Origin: Bacteroidales bacterium
GTDB taxonomy: Bacteria > Bacteroidota > Bacteroidia > Bacteroidales > UBA932
Reading direction: 5' to 3'
Length of the DNA stretch: 64,000 bases
Assembly (NCBI GenBank): GCA_017513445.1
Contig: JAFXFS010000015.1
Span: 1-64,000 of the forward strand
Part shown: positions 19,162-29,376 of the stretch, piece after piece
Numbering within the stretch: position 1 is the stretch's first letter
How the letters are laid out: each line of letters starts with the position of its first letter
The notes under the pieces: generated by a model
Told to the model about the DNA's origin: nothing
Seen by the model: the letters and a program-made list of their open reading frames with translations, nothing else
Database searches by the model: none
Program-made: the position numbers and the translations under genes

Positions 19162-22100
19162 ATGAAAAGGATTATTTATCTATTGGTGACTATGGTCTGC
19201 ACAGCAGGTCTATTCACATCCTGTCTTGAAAATGTTGAGCCTTCAGGTATTGAAGAACTAAGAAAAGCGAAGGCTGAATATTACAAGGCATTGGCTGCTA
19301 AAGCAAACGCAGATGCAGAATTAGCAAAGGCAAACGCTGCTGCTACTACTACTCTTGCAAACGCTGAAGCTACATTGAAAGCTGCAGAAGCTAAAGTTTT
19401 GGAAGCTCAAGCTGCTCAAATCGATGCTTTAACAGCTCAAATTGAAGCTGAAACTGCAAGAATTGAAGCTGAAACTGCTCACTTCGAAAGAATGGCTGCT
19501 CTAGACGAAGCAATCAAAGCTGCAGAAGTAAGAGTTAAAGAGGCTGAAGCTGCTTATTGGGAAGTTTACTATTCAGAAGCTTCTGAAGTAGAAAAAGCTA
19601 AAGCTGAAGCTGAACTAGTTAAGATCCAAGCTGAATTGGACGCTCTTAAACTAGAACAAGAAAGAGAAGAAGCTGATCACGAAGAGTATATGGCAAAACA
19701 CGAAGCTTATATGGAGCAACTTGCTCTTGAAGCTGAAGCTGCTAAATTAAAAATTGAAGCTGAGATTTTTGCTCAACAAGAAGCTCTTCTTCTAGCTAAA
19801 GAAGCTTACGAAAGCCAAGTAAGAGCATACGAAAAGAATCTTGCTTACATCGAATCAATGCAAGGTACTCTAACTGATGAAGAGTTAGAAACTATTGCTG
19901 GTTACATCGAAGCATACGAACTATGCTTAGATAATTTCAAGGATGCACAAGCGGCTTTGGCTTCTGCTGAATCAGATCTAGTAGCTTACAAATGGATTGC
20001 TGCTAAGAGATTTGAAGATATCCAAGAAGTACACGCTGAAGCATTGTATGCTATGGAAGCTCAACTAGTATCTGCTCAAGAAGCTATCGAAGCTTACGAA
20101 GCTGAAATCGAAGCTATTGTTGCCGCTCAAGAAGATTCAGAATACTTCGAAGGTATTCCTGTAAGAGAGTGGAAAACTCAATTAGATGCTTACAAAGCTG
20201 AAATTGATGCTCTTCAATTGGAAAAAGGTCAAGTAATAGCTTCGATCGCTGACGCACAAATCACCGGTCTTGCTGATGTTCTTGATTATACAACTGCTTA
20301 CACTGATGAAACTCTTGATAGAGTTGCTCCAGCCGGTTATTCAGATTTCAACTGGAATCACACTGCTCTTTCTTTCTACAATACTTACAAAAAGTATATC
20401 AAAGATCAAGCTTACTTGGATGCTGTAGCTAAATTTGAAGCTCACAACAAAGATGTTGTTATCCCTGCTGAACAAGCTAAAGATGAAGCTCTTACTGTCA
20501 GAGCTTTGAAATACAATGACTTCACAGCTGCACAAGCTGCTGAGGATGCTGCTTTAGCAAAGAAAGAAAAAGAAGAAAAAGAAGTTAAAGATGCAGAAGC
20601 ACAAGTTGCAGCTGCTAAAAAAGCAATTGAAAAAGCTGAAGCTGCTAAAGTTAAAGCTTTAGATGATCTTACTAATGAATATCCTGCAGTTTATGCTGTA
20701 GCTCAATCAATTGATCTTAAAGAGTACTTGCCAAAGAAAGCAGAACGTAGATTCTTCGTTAAATTCTTGGCTGTTACTGAAGCTACTTATATTGAAAGCT
20801 CTGCTTATCCAAACGCAACTAACAACTACCTATACGACTTAGGTGATGTACAACCAGACGAATATGACAATGCTGCTTACATCTATGTTGATGCACAAGG
20901 CGTTCTTAGAGTAATTACTACTCAAGTGAGACGCGAATGGGTATTCTACGGTGGTACAGTTGCTGATGAAACTCATACTTTCGGTATTGATGGTATCGTT
21001 AAATATGTTGACGAACTAATTGCTAAAGGTATCCCTGGTATCGTTCCTACAACTGATGCAGACCTACAAGCTGACCTTGCAGCTGCACAATTGCAATACC
21101 AAAAAGACTCTTCTAAATACTACAAAGATGTAGCTACTCTTAAGAAAGAATTAGAAGACACTGAAGCTGCTATTGCTGAAAATAAAGCTGATGTAGAAGA
21201 AGCTGTTGAAGCTTTAAGATTATCTAAGGTTGCTTTGAAAAATGCTGAAGATAAGGAAGCTAAAGCTAAAACTGATCTAGCTACTGCTAAAACTGCTCTA
21301 GCTGATGCTGAAGCAGCAAAAGAAAAATGGACAACTGACTATAAAACTTGGTTGAATACAGGTTGGGCTGGTGCAAAACCATATAAAGTATTCTTGAACA
21401 ACGAAGGTGCAGAAGATTCATTCTATGGTTGGTCAGGTGGTGAAGGTGCTGCAAATTCAGATCAACAAATTGAAATCGCTTTCTGGTATCTAGATAATCA
21501 ATATTTACCAAAAGTTGGTAAAGATACTAATGTCCCTGCAACAAGAGTTGTAGGTGCTTCTCCTAAAGCTTGGAAAGAGTATCGTGAATGGGTTTATACA
21601 GAAATGCAAAATGCAAATGCTGTTAAGCTTACTGATGCACAAATTAGTGACGGTACAGGTTATGCTGATGCGAAAGCTAAATTCGAAGCTAAATCTAAGA
21701 CAGTTTACACAGGAATAAATAATGGTCGTCCTTCAATCTTCAGTGAGTATGTAATTGCTGAAGCTGGTGGTGTATACTACATGGCGTGGGGAGCTCCTAC
21801 AACAGCTATGCAAACTGAATACAATAAATATCAAAAACTATTCGTTGAAGATCACGCTCAACAAATTGCTAAATATGACTCTTTGAATTGGGTTAACTCT
21901 GACAAAAAGTCTCTAGCTGATATGGATAAAGCAATCGAAGATGCTAAAGAAGCTGTAGCTAAAGCAGAAAAAGATCTTGCAGATGCAAAAGCTGCTGTAG
22001 CAGAAGCTACTGAAGAATTCGAAGTTGCTGTTGATGCATTCAAAGCTGCTCTTAAAGCTTACTGGGATGTACGTGTTACTTACGTAGGCCGTGGTGAAAC

Positions 22101-23514
22101 TTGGAATGGTGGCGTAGCTTACACTGAAAAAGATCTAGATTGGTACAAGAATGCTGCTTCTATTTCAGGTATCAAAGATATCATTGTAAACGAACAACAA
22201 GACTTCAAATTCAGAAAAGCACAACGTAAAGATTACGGATTCCAATATAAAGATGACGCTGTTGAACCTGCAAATGTAGCTGAAGCTTACTATGTAACTT
22301 TGAATGCACAAACAGGTGACAATGTAAGTCCTGAAACTATTGGTCACAATAAGGATATCGAAATCCCTATGGACGTAGTTAACTACGGTGCTGTTGGTAC
22401 AAAATACAGACTACTTGACAACCGTAACCTTGGTCTAATCCTTCAAACTTACAACGCTGACTTCAATACTGTTGTTGATCCAACTGGTATCCGTTATATT
22501 AAGATGAATGGTAGATTTAACAAAGCAGTTTACTTCTCAATGATGAAACAACTTGCAGTTATAGCTGACCTACAATTCGATATCGAAGAGTTCATAAGCA
22601 ACTGGGAAGAGTTGAAACTTGCTCTTGCTAAATTGTACATTTCACTTGGTGAAGAGTTAGATTCAAGCTTTGAAGTTGCTCTAGCTAAGGCAATTAAGGA
22701 CGAAGATGCTAAGATTAAAGCTGCTAAAGATCAACTAGCTTGGGAAGAAGCAAATCTTGCTAACCAACAAGCAGAAGCTGCTGCTGCTAACGACGCTTGG
22801 GTAGCTGCTTGGACTGCAGAACAAAATGCAATGAAAGCTTACAACGAAGCTGCTGATGCTTACCTAGCAAAAGTTGCTGAATACGAAGCTGCTCTAGCTG
22901 AAAAAGCTGCTCTAGCTGATGCAATGCAAGAAGCATTCGAAGCTGTAGTTGCTAAACACGACGAAGTTGTTGGTTCTCTAATCGACGATATTAATAAGAT
23001 TGCTTACAGACAAAAAGAACTTCAAGCTCTTTGGGATGTTTACAGCAATGCTTACAATGTAGGTCTTGGAACTTCAACTGAGATTGTATCTACTCTTCAA
23101 TATCCAACATTTACTTGGGATGATGAATACGAAGTAACTGAAGGTAAAGATAACGCTACAGATCTAGAAAGCTTCATCGCAGGTGTTGACAAATACTACG
23201 AAGATCAAGTTAAATACTACGAAGAGTTGATCGAAAACACTAAAGAAGAAGTTGCTAAACTAGAAGAGTCTATCGCTGAAATGAAAGAAGCTAATGCTGA
23301 GCTTAAAGAAGTGTACGAATACACTTGTCAAACAGCTTGGATCAACGCTTACGAAGCTGAAGTTGCTAGACTAGAACGTGAAGTTTCTGACGCTCAAAGA
23401 TATTACACTACATCTAAGTATCAACTTGATATTGCACAACAAGAACTTGACAAAGTTATCGAAGGCTTCAAACTAGAAGGTTACGATACTTACGAAGAAC
23501 TAATGGGTCTTTAA
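19162..23514 (+). CDS. Giant alanine-rich coiled-coil lipoprotein
   Basis: The function is not recognised. The 1450-residue protein begins with a lipoprotein signal ending LFTSC (Cys21). From about residue 30 to 300 it is an almost unbroken Ala/Glu/Lys/Gln heptad-like coil with repeats of the EAE-A-K type. Globular stretches rich in Trp, Tyr and Asn interrupt it (about 330-430, 520-640, 700-880 and 950-1130), each flanked by more coil. The C-terminal part is again coil and ends YDTYEELMGL. Codon use is strongly biased (Ala mostly GCT), suggesting high expression. It is probably an elongated periplasmic or surface fibre. A beta-barrel gene follows 42 bases on and may be its partner. Confidence 0.75.
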   Translation: MKRIIYLLVTMVCTAGLFTSCLENVEPSGIEELRKAKAEYYKALAAKANADAELAKANAAATTTLANAEATLKAAEAKVLEAQAAQIDALTAQIEAETARIEAETAHFERMAALDEAIKAAEVRVKEAEAAYWEVYYSEASEVEKAKAEAELVKIQAELDALKLEQEREEADHEEYMAKHEAYMEQLALEAEAAKLKIEAEIFAQQEALLLAKEAYESQVRAYEKNLAYIESMQGTLTDEELETIAGYIEAYELCLDNFKDAQAALASAESDLVAYKWIAAKRFEDIQEVHAEALYAMEAQLVSAQEAIEAYEAEIEAIVAAQEDSEYFEGIPVREWKTQLDAYKAEIDALQLEKGQVIASIADAQITGLADVLDYTTAYTDETLDRVAPAGYSDFNWNHTALSFYNTYKKYIKDQAYLDAVAKFEAHNKDVVIPAEQAKDEALTVRALKYNDFTAAQAAEDAALAKKEKEEKEVKDAEAQVAAAKKAIEKAEAAKVKALDDLTNEYPAVYAVAQSIDLKEYLPKKAERRFFVKFLAVTEATYIESSAYPNATNNYLYDLGDVQPDEYDNAAYIYVDAQGVLRVITTQVRREWVFYGGTVADETHTFGIDGIVKYVDELIAKGIPGIVPTTDADLQADLAAAQLQYQKDSSKYYKDVATLKKELEDTEAAIAENKADVEEAVEALRLSKVALKNAEDKEAKAKTDLATAKTALADAEAAKEKWTTDYKTWLNTGWAGAKPYKVFLNNEGAEDSFYGWSGGEGAANSDQQIEIAFWYLDNQYLPKVGKDTNVPATRVVGASPKAWKEYREWVYTEMQNANAVKLTDAQISDGTGYADAKAKFEAKSKTVYTGINNGRPSIFSEYVIAEAGGVYYMAWGAPTTAMQTEYNKYQKLFVEDHAQQIAKYDSLNWVNSDKKSLADMDKAIEDAKEAVAKAEKDLADAKAAVAEATEEFEVAVDAFKAALKAYWDVRVTYVGRGETWNGGVAYTEKDLDWYKNAASISGIKDIIVNEQQDFKFRKAQRKDYGFQYKDDAVEPANVAEAYYVTLNAQTGDNVSPETIGHNKDIEIPMDVVNYGAVGTKYRLLDNRNLGLILQTYNADFNTVVDPTGIRYIKMNGRFNKAVYFSMMKQLAVIADLQFDIEEFISNWEELKLALAKLYISLGEELDSSFEVALAKAIKDEDAKIKAAKDQLAWEEANLANQQAEAAAANDAWVAAWTAEQNAMKAYNEAADAYLAKVAEYEAALAEKAALADAMQEAFEAVVAKHDEVVGSLIDDINKIAYRQKELQALWDVYSNAYNVGLGTSTEIVSTLQYPTFTWDDEYEVTEGKDNATDLESFIAGVDKYYEDQVKYYEELIENTKEEVAKLEESIAEMKEANAELKEVYEYTCQTAWINAYEAEVARLEREVSDAQRYYTTSKYQLDIAQQELDKVIEGFKLEGYDTYEELMGL

Positions 23515-23556
23515 TAGATAGAAAAAGCAATTTTTAACAAACAAACTTACTAACGA

Positions 23557-24423
23557 ATGTTAAAAAGATTAAGCATATTACTATTGGCGGTTCTAATGAT
23601 TGTGCCTGCAAAGGCACAATCAGCAGACTGCTGTGAGTGTATGTTTGCTCCAAGAGCTGGTCAATGGCAATTCGATTTAGTAACCGGTCAAACAGGATAC
23701 GTAAATGACTTCCAAGGTCTTTACTACCTTCTACCAGACCAAAATTCTGATCTTGGTTTAGGTGGTTCAGCTACAATCGGTGGCGAATTGGCACAGACTA
23801 TATTTAATCTGGGTTCATTCAATCACAACAACCTATCGAATATCGTAGGTTTACAGGCTAAGTATTTCATTACAAATCATATTGACCTCAACTTGATGGC
23901 ATCTTATGATTTGAACTTACAGCCTTCTAAAAACTACGAGGAAGGAACAACAATCTACGATCCAACTATTGGTGAAATCGACAACGATTTGTTCGTTCCT
24001 GGACAAAAAGCTATTCAAGGTGTTGTTACAAACAAATTGAATGTTAGAATTGGTTCGAATTACTATTTCAACCACAGAAACCCACGAGTTAGTACATATT
24101 TGGGAATCTTTGGTGGTTTCCAGATGGCTCGCATTGAGGCATTCTATCCATACACTGGTGAGTATGCAGGCGATGATGAGGAGTTGGCTATTTACAGGGC
24201 AGGTTCGAGAGCAGGTCAAATTCTTGCTTTCCAAGGTGGACTAGTTGCCGGTGTTGCTTATTCTATCCTTCCTGGCTTACAATTTGGTTTCGAGGTTGCA
24301 CCAGTGGCTTATCAATATAGCCTATTGCACCTTCAAGTTTCAGGCCTATCACCTTATTACGCATGCAATCACGATTTGAAAGCATTTGCATTCCCACAAT
24401 TTAAAGTTGGTATCCGCTTCTAA
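23557..24423 (+). CDS. Outer-membrane beta-barrel protein paired with the giant lipoprotein
   Basis: This 288-residue protein has a signal peptide (MLKRLSILLLAVLMIVPAKAQ), a cysteine cluster just after cleavage (SADCCECMF) and then strands ending in GIRF, with the terminal Phe expected of a BAM substrate. Its length and strand pattern fit an OmpA-barrel-like outer-membrane protein of 8-12 strands. The tight spacing after the 1450-residue lipoprotein and the shared terminator make a two-gene operon, so it may anchor or display that fibre. The CCEC cluster after cleavage is unusual for a barrel. Confidence 0.65.
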   Translation: MLKRLSILLLAVLMIVPAKAQSADCCECMFAPRAGQWQFDLVTGQTGYVNDFQGLYYLLPDQNSDLGLGGSATIGGELAQTIFNLGSFNHNNLSNIVGLQAKYFITNHIDLNLMASYDLNLQPSKNYEEGTTIYDPTIGEIDNDLFVPGQKAIQGVVTNKLNVRIGSNYYFNHRNPRVSTYLGIFGGFQMARIEAFYPYTGEYAGDDEELAIYRAGSRAGQILAFQGGLVAGVAYSILPGLQFGFEVAPVAYQYSLLHLQVSGLSPYYACNHDLKAFAFPQFKVGIRF

Positions 24424-24456
24424 GCGAACCACTTTATGTGAGATTAACATAAATTT

Positions 24457-24488
24457 AGAGGTGTGTCACCGGACACACCTCTTTTTTT
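24457..24488 (+). terminator. Intrinsic terminator of the lipoprotein/barrel operon
   Basis: AGAGGTGTGTC pairs with GACACACCTCT across a four-base loop and is followed by a run of seven T. Confidence 0.9.
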
Positions 24489-24558
24489 ATTTCCTTTTTC
24501 CCCAAACCCTTCATCTCACAATTATTAAAATCAGAGAGCATAAATGTAGATTTTCAAC

Positions 24559-24566
24559 TATCTTTG
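24559..24566 (+). promoter_or_regulatory. TAnnTTTG element almost touching the thyA start
   Basis: TATCTTTG ends five bases before the thyA ATG at 24571. With the usual distance from this box to the transcription start, the mRNA would begin at or next to the ATG, that is, leaderless. Confidence 0.5.
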
Positions 24567-24570
24567 TAGT

Positions 24571-25365
24571 ATGAAACAGTATTTAGATCTATTACGTCAT
24601 ATAATGGAACACGGTACGGTCAAAAGTGATCGTACAGGTGTCGGAACAAAGAGTGTTTTTGGCTATCAGATGAGATTTAATCTTGCAGAGGGTTTCCCTT
24701 TGCTTACAACAAAGAAAGTCCATCTAAGGTCAATTATTCACGAATTATTATGGTTTATTGCCGGGGATACCAACATCAAATATCTTCACGACAATAAAGT
24801 TACAATTTGGGACGAATGGGCAGATGAGAATGGAGACTTAGGTCCTGTTTATGGACATCAGTGGAGAAGTTGGGCTACTCCTCAAGGAGGCAAAATTGAT
24901 CAACTTGCCAATGTGGTGGAGCAGTTGAAGAAGAATCCGAATTCACGTCGCCACATAGTTTCGGCCTGGAATCCTGGCGAGGTTGATAATATGGCTTTGC
25001 CACCTTGTCACGCATTGTTCCAATTTTATGTTGCCGATAATAAACTTTCGTGTCAATTATATCAGAGAAGCGCCGATGTATTCTTAGGAGTTCCTTTCAA
25101 TATTGCATCGTATGCTCTTCTTACCCAAATGATAGCTCAGGTTTGCGGCTATGAGTTGGGAGAATTTGTTCACACTTTGGGAGATACTCACATCTATCTT
25201 AACCATTTCGAACAGGTTGAGACTCAGCTCTCGAGAGAGCCAAGAGAACTTCCAAAAATGGAGATTAACCCGGATGTAAAGTCAATTTTTGATTTCAAAT
25301 ATGAAGATTTTAATTTGATCAATTATGATCCTCATCCGGTAATTAAAGCGCCAATCGCAGTTTAA
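24571..25365 (+). CDS. thyA: Thymidylate synthase
   Basis: ThyA makes dTMP from dUMP with methylene-tetrahydrofolate. The 264 residues are the standard short bacterial form, with the N-terminal [13 protein letters not shown], the catalytic Cys in [30 protein letters not shown] and the C-terminal PIKAPIAV. folA follows after 11 bases, the usual pairing since ThyA turns its cofactor into dihydrofolate. The annotated ATG gives the canonical MKQYLDLL start and lies right behind the promoter box. Confidence 0.98.
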   Translation: MKQYLDLLRHIMEHGTVKSDRTGVGTKSVFGYQMRFNLAEGFPLLTTKKVHLRSIIHELLWFIAGDTNIKYLHDNKVTIWDEWADENGDLGPVYGHQWRSWATPQGGKIDQLANVVEQLKKNPNSRRHIVSAWNPGEVDNMALPPCHALFQFYVADNKLSCQLYQRSADVFLGVPFNIASYALLTQMIAQVCGYELGEFVHTLGDTHIYLNHFEQVETQLSREPRELPKMEINPDVKSIFDFKYEDFNLINYDPHPVIKAPIAV

Positions 25366-25376
25366 AGAGAAGAATT

Positions 25377-25862
25377 ATGATAAATATTATTGTCGCAATC
25401 GATAAAAATAATGCAATCGGAAAGAATGGAGATATGCCTTGGCATATATCAACCGATTTGAAGTATTTCAAAGCTACCACAATGGGAGCTGCTGTACTTA
25501 TGGGACGCCGTACTTGGCAATCTTTAGGTTGCAGGCCATTGCCAAAGCGACGTAATATTATTGTAAGCTCTACATTAAAAGAGGCACAGGGGGCAGAAAT
25601 TACCCCAAATCTTGAGGAATTCATTAAAAATTGGCCTAAAGAGGAGACTCTTTTTATAATTGGAGGTGGAGAGATCTATAAATCAACGATCAATCTTGCC
25701 GATAAACTCTATATTACTTATGTTAATTGTGAAGTAGAGGGTGCTGACACATTTTTCCCTCATATCGATGAATCTGTATGGTCAAAGGTAGAAGAGAGCG
25801 AAAAAATTGTTGATGAGGGTAGTAATTTAGAGATAGTATTTACTCAATATCAAAGAAAGTAG
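25377..25862 (+). CDS. folA: Dihydrofolate reductase
   Basis: FolA reduces dihydrofolate to tetrahydrofolate with NADPH, recycling the product of ThyA encoded just upstream. The 161-residue protein has the family signature: IVAIDKNNAIGKNGDMPWHISTD with the Met20-type loop, MGRRTWQSLG, the NADPH-binding IIVSST and the IIGGGEIY turn. It overlaps neither neighbour; thyA ends 11 bases before it and the transporter gene starts four bases after it. Confidence 0.97.
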   Translation: MINIIVAIDKNNAIGKNGDMPWHISTDLKYFKATTMGAAVLMGRRTWQSLGCRPLPKRRNIIVSSTLKEAQGAEITPNLEEFIKNWPKEETLFIIGGGEIYKSTINLADKLYITYVNCEVEGADTFFPHIDESVWSKVEESEKIVDEGSNLEIVFTQYQRK

Positions 25863-25866
25863 TATT

Positions 25867-27213
25867 ATGAGAAGATCCGAAGATGGTTTTTCAAGCAGAA
25901 TAGGAGTTATGTTAGCAGTAGCAGGTTCTGCTGTAGGTTTGGGAAATTTGTGGAGGTTTCCATATTTAGTGGGAGAGAATGGTGGAGCTGCCTTTATCAT
26001 TATCTATATTTTCTTCGTGCTTATTCTCTGTCTTCCAATACTCTTCTCAGAATTTGTAGTAGGTAGAAGAGCACAGTCTAATGCTGTCAGAGCATTCAAA
26101 GTGTTGCGACCAGGTACAAAATTTACTATTGTAGGGTTGTTCGCAGTGCTTTCGGCAACTGCTGTCCTCTCTTTTTATAGCGTAGTAGGGGGTTGGACAG
26201 TTTCCTATCTTGTTAAATCACTTACATTTAAATTAATCCCTGCCTCTTCCGGAGGTATGGCTGAGACATTTAATAATCTTGTAACCAATCCATACGCACC
26301 ACTTTTTTATCACTTTATATTCCTGTTACTTACATCATTAGTTGTAATTTTAGGTGTTAAAAAGGGTATTGAGAAGTATTCAAAGATTATGATGCCGATA
26401 CTTTTTATAATGGTTACCATATTGGCTGTTAGAAATCTATTTTTAGATGGAGCAAGCGAGGGATTGAGTTATCTCTTCAAACCGGATTTCAGCGCTGTAA
26501 CTGCCTCTACGGTAATGGCAGCACTTGGACAATCATTCTTCTCATTATCAATAGGTTGTGGTACTATTTTAACTTATGCTTCCTATGTAAAAAAAGAGGA
26601 GAACCTTATAAAAGTGGCAACCTCTTCGGCATTAGTTGATACCTTGTTTGCACTAATTGCAGGATGTGCTATTATGCCGGCTGTTTTCTCTTTTGGAGTA
26701 TCTCCAAGTGAGGGACCAGGTCTTGCATTTATAATTTTGCCTGAAATTTTTGGTCAAATGCCGATGGGTGAGCTGTTGGCTCTGATCTTCTTTATTATTC
26801 TATTCTTTGCTGCGATTACATCATCAGTATCGTTACTTGAAGTTCCTGTTGCCTATTTGATTGAAGAGTTCAAAATCAAGAGATCAACAGCTGTTACAAT
26901 TGCTTTCGGAGTTCTATTCGTATTAGGAGGTTTTGCATCTCTATCTCAAGGCCCATTGAGTGATGTAAAAATATTTGGACTTTCAATATTTGATCTGTTC
27001 GATTATATCTCATCCAATGTGCTAATGCTTTTCGGAGGGTTGTTAATGGTAATCTTCGTAGGTTGGGTACTTGGAAAACGCGAGGTTTTAGACGAGTTGA
27101 CAAATGGAGCATCTTTGAAGTGGCCTAAATGGTTGCTAAATATTATCTTCTTTATTATCAAGTACTTTGCTCCATTAGTGATAATTTCTATTATGATTTC
27201 AAATTGGTTGTAG
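25867..27213 (+). CDS. Sodium-dependent transporter, NSS (SNF) family
   Basis: This is a 448-residue inner-membrane symporter of the neurotransmitter:sodium family, related to LeuT, which moves amino acids or amines with Na+. TM1 carries the hallmark AGSAVGLGNLWRFPYLVGENGGAAF. About eleven further hydrophobic segments follow, including a TM6-like GQSFFSLSIGCGTILTYASY. The substrate cannot be told. It is close behind folA but functionally unrelated. Confidence 0.93.
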   Translation: MRRSEDGFSSRIGVMLAVAGSAVGLGNLWRFPYLVGENGGAAFIIIYIFFVLILCLPILFSEFVVGRRAQSNAVRAFKVLRPGTKFTIVGLFAVLSATAVLSFYSVVGGWTVSYLVKSLTFKLIPASSGGMAETFNNLVTNPYAPLFYHFIFLLLTSLVVILGVKKGIEKYSKIMMPILFIMVTILAVRNLFLDGASEGLSYLFKPDFSAVTASTVMAALGQSFFSLSIGCGTILTYASYVKKEENLIKVATSSALVDTLFALIAGCAIMPAVFSFGVSPSEGPGLAFIILPEIFGQMPMGELLALIFFIILFFAAITSSVSLLEVPVAYLIEEFKIKRSTAVTIAFGVLFVLGGFASLSQGPLSDVKIFGLSIFDLFDYISSNVLMLFGGLLMVIFVGWVLGKREVLDELTNGASLKWPKWLLNIIFFIIKYFAPLVIISIMISNWL

Positions 27214-27229
27214 CTTCAGATGAAGTGGC

Positions 27230-27269
27230 TATAAAAAAATTGTTCCTGCGACATTGGCCACAGGAACAA
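27230..27269 (-). terminator. Terminator of the ychF transcription unit
   Basis: TTGTTCCTG and CAGGAACAA form a stem with a 12-base loop. On the minus strand it is followed by six T, so it stops leftward transcription from ychF. It may also slow rightward transcription from the NSS gene. Confidence 0.75.
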
Positions 27270-27290
27270 CTTATCTATTATTTGTAATTA

Positions 27291-28394
27291 TTAGACGTTA
27301 AATAGGAAGTGCATTACATCGCCATCTTCAACAATGTACTCTTTACCCTCCACATTTAGTTTGCCGGCAGCTCTACAAGCTGATTCCGAGCCATATTTTA
27401 CATAATCATCATACTTGATAACTTCTGCACGAATAAAGCCCTTCTCGAAATCTGAGTGAATTACACCTGCAGCAGCAGGAGCTTTATCTCCCTTATTGAT
27501 AGTCCAGGCGCGTACTTCAGGTTCACCCGCTGTGAAGTAGGTTTGAAGATTTAACAAAGAGTATGCTCTCTGAATCAATCTTTCAACTCCTGAGTGATCG
27601 AGACCAATCTCTTGAAGAAACATCTGGCGCTCTTCATAATCCTCAAGTTCAGCAATCTCAGATTCAATTTTAGCAGCAATTACTAAAATTTCTGCACCCT
27701 CATTTTTAATTGCTTCACGCACCTCCTCTACATATTTGTTTCCTGTGGCAGCAGAGCCCTCATCAACATTGCAGACATACAATACAGGTTTTGCAGTTAG
27801 CAGTGATAGCTCTTTCGCCAATTTAATCTCATCAGGAGAATCAAATGTAACCTCTCTGGCAGAACGTCCCTCTAAAAGGACCTCTTTATAGGCATTTAGG
27901 ACACCTACCAACTTTTTAGCCATTTTATCTCCACCAGTTTGTGCCTGTTTTTGTACTTTTGAGAGTCTGTTCTCAATGGTTTCAAGATCTTTTAGTTGCA
28001 ACTCCAAGTCAATAATCTCTTTGTCACGGACAGGATTTACATTGCCATCAACGTGAGTGATATTTTCATCATCAAAACATCTCAGGATATGCAAAATAGC
28101 ATCTGTCTCGCGAATATTTGCAAGGAATTGATTACCAAGACCTTCACCGCGGCTAGCACCCTTCACCAAACCTGCTATATCAACTATCTCAACAGTTGCA
28201 GGAACAACTTTGCGAGGTTTTACAAGTTTTTCTAAAACAGTTAATCTCTCATCCGGAACAGTTGTAAATCCAAAGTTTGGCTCAATAGTACAAAAAGGAA
28301 AGTTTGCAGATTGAGCTTTTGATGAACTAATACAATTGAAAAGTGTTGATTTTCCAACATTTGGTAACCCTACTATACCACAACGAACTGCCAT
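27291..28394 (-). CDS. ychF: Redox-regulated ATPase YchF (OLA1 family)
   Basis: YchF is an Obg-superfamily P-loop protein that prefers ATP and binds ribosomes. The 367 residues show G1 GLPNVGKSTLFN, G3 DIAGLVKGAS, an atypical G4 CNVDEG, a coiled-coil insertion (about residues 130-200) and the C-terminal TGS domain ending GDVMHFLFNV. It starts 25 bases after floA in the leftward set. Confidence 0.97.
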   Translation of the reverse strand: MAVRCGIVGLPNVGKSTLFNCISSSKAQSANFPFCTIEPNFGFTTVPDERLTVLEKLVKPRKVVPATVEIVDIAGLVKGASRGEGLGNQFLANIRETDAILHILRCFDDENITHVDGNVNPVRDKEIIDLELQLKDLETIENRLSKVQKQAQTGGDKMAKKLVGVLNAYKEVLLEGRSAREVTFDSPDEIKLAKELSLLTAKPVLYVCNVDEGSAATGNKYVEEVREAIKNEGAEILVIAAKIESEIAELEDYEERQMFLQEIGLDHSGVERLIQRAYSLLNLQTYFTAGEPEVRAWTINKGDKAPAAAGVIHSDFEKGFIRAEVIKYDDYVKYGSESACRAAGKLNVEGKEYIVEDGDVMHFLFNV

Positions 28395-28418
28395 ATTTTC
28401 TTAATATTTTCTAAATAA

Positions 28419-29372
28419 TTACTTTTTTGAAATGCTTTCACGCATTGATGTATCTGCCTCGATATTTTTAAATTTATAGTAATCCATAATACCAAGATTA
28501 CCATTACGGAATGCATCTGCCATTGCAAGAGGAATTTGTGCTTCTGCTTCGATAACTTTTGCACGTGCCTCTTGAGCTTTTGCTTTCATCTCTTGCTCTA
28601 ATGCAACTGCCATTGCACGTTTCTCTTCGGCGCGTGCTTGAGCAATGTTCTTATCTGCATTTGCCTGATCTATTTGAAGAACAGCACCGATATTCTTTCC
28701 AATATCTATGTCTGCAATATCAATAGAGAGTATTTCAAATGCAGTTCCTGCATCCAAACCTTTATGCAATACCACTTTAGAGATAGAATCAGGATTTTCC
28801 AAAACATCTTTATGGCTGCTAGCAGAACCAATACTTGAAACGATACCTTCACCAACACGAGCAAGGACTGTCTCTTCTCCGGCACCTCCGACAAGTTGTT
28901 TGATATTTGCTCTGACAGTAACTCTGGCTTTAGCAATTAGCTGGATACCATCTTTCGCAACTGCTGTTACAGGAGGAGTATTTATAACTTTTGGATTAAC
29001 AGACATTTGTACAGCTTCAAAAACATCTCTACCTGCAAGGTCGATAGCTGCTGCCATCTTAAAATCAAGATAGATGTTTGCTTTATCTGCAGAAATAAGT
29101 GCATTAACCACCTTTATTACATTACCTTTTGCAAGATAGTGTGCCTCAAGCTCATTAGCATTGAGTTTCAAACCAGCTTTAGTACCTGTAATCATTGCCA
29201 TAACAATAGTTCCAGGAGGCACTTTTCTCCATCTCATCAATACGAGTTGGATAAGAGATATTTTTACACCTGAAATCAATGCTTGGAACCACATTGTAAC
29301 AGGGAAGAACCACAACAGGATAAGTAGTCCAACAATCGCAACTACTACCCAAATTAAAATCATAGGAGGCAT
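28419..29372 (-). CDS. floA: Flotillin-like protein FloA
   Basis: This 317-residue SPFH-like scaffold gathers proteins in functional membrane microdomains. The N-terminus is a hydrophobic hairpin ([20 protein letters not shown]), followed by an SPFH-type domain, then a coiled, Glu/Ala-rich tail ([30 protein letters not shown]). It follows nfeD by four bases, the standard nfeD-floA pairing of this family. Confidence 0.95.
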   Translation of the reverse strand: MPPMILIWVVVAIVGLLILLWFFPVTMWFQALISGVKISLIQLVLMRWRKVPPGTIVMAMITGTKAGLKLNANELEAHYLAKGNVIKVVNALISADKANIYLDFKMAAAIDLAGRDVFEAVQMSVNPKVINTPPVTAVAKDGIQLIAKARVTVRANIKQLVGGAGEETVLARVGEGIVSSIGSASSHKDVLENPDSISKVVLHKGLDAGTAFEILSIDIADIDIGKNIGAVLQIDQANADKNIAQARAEEKRAMAVALEQEMKAKAQEARAKVIEAEAQIPLAMADAFRNGNLGIMDYYKFKNIEADTSMRESISKK

Positions 29373-29376
29373 AATC

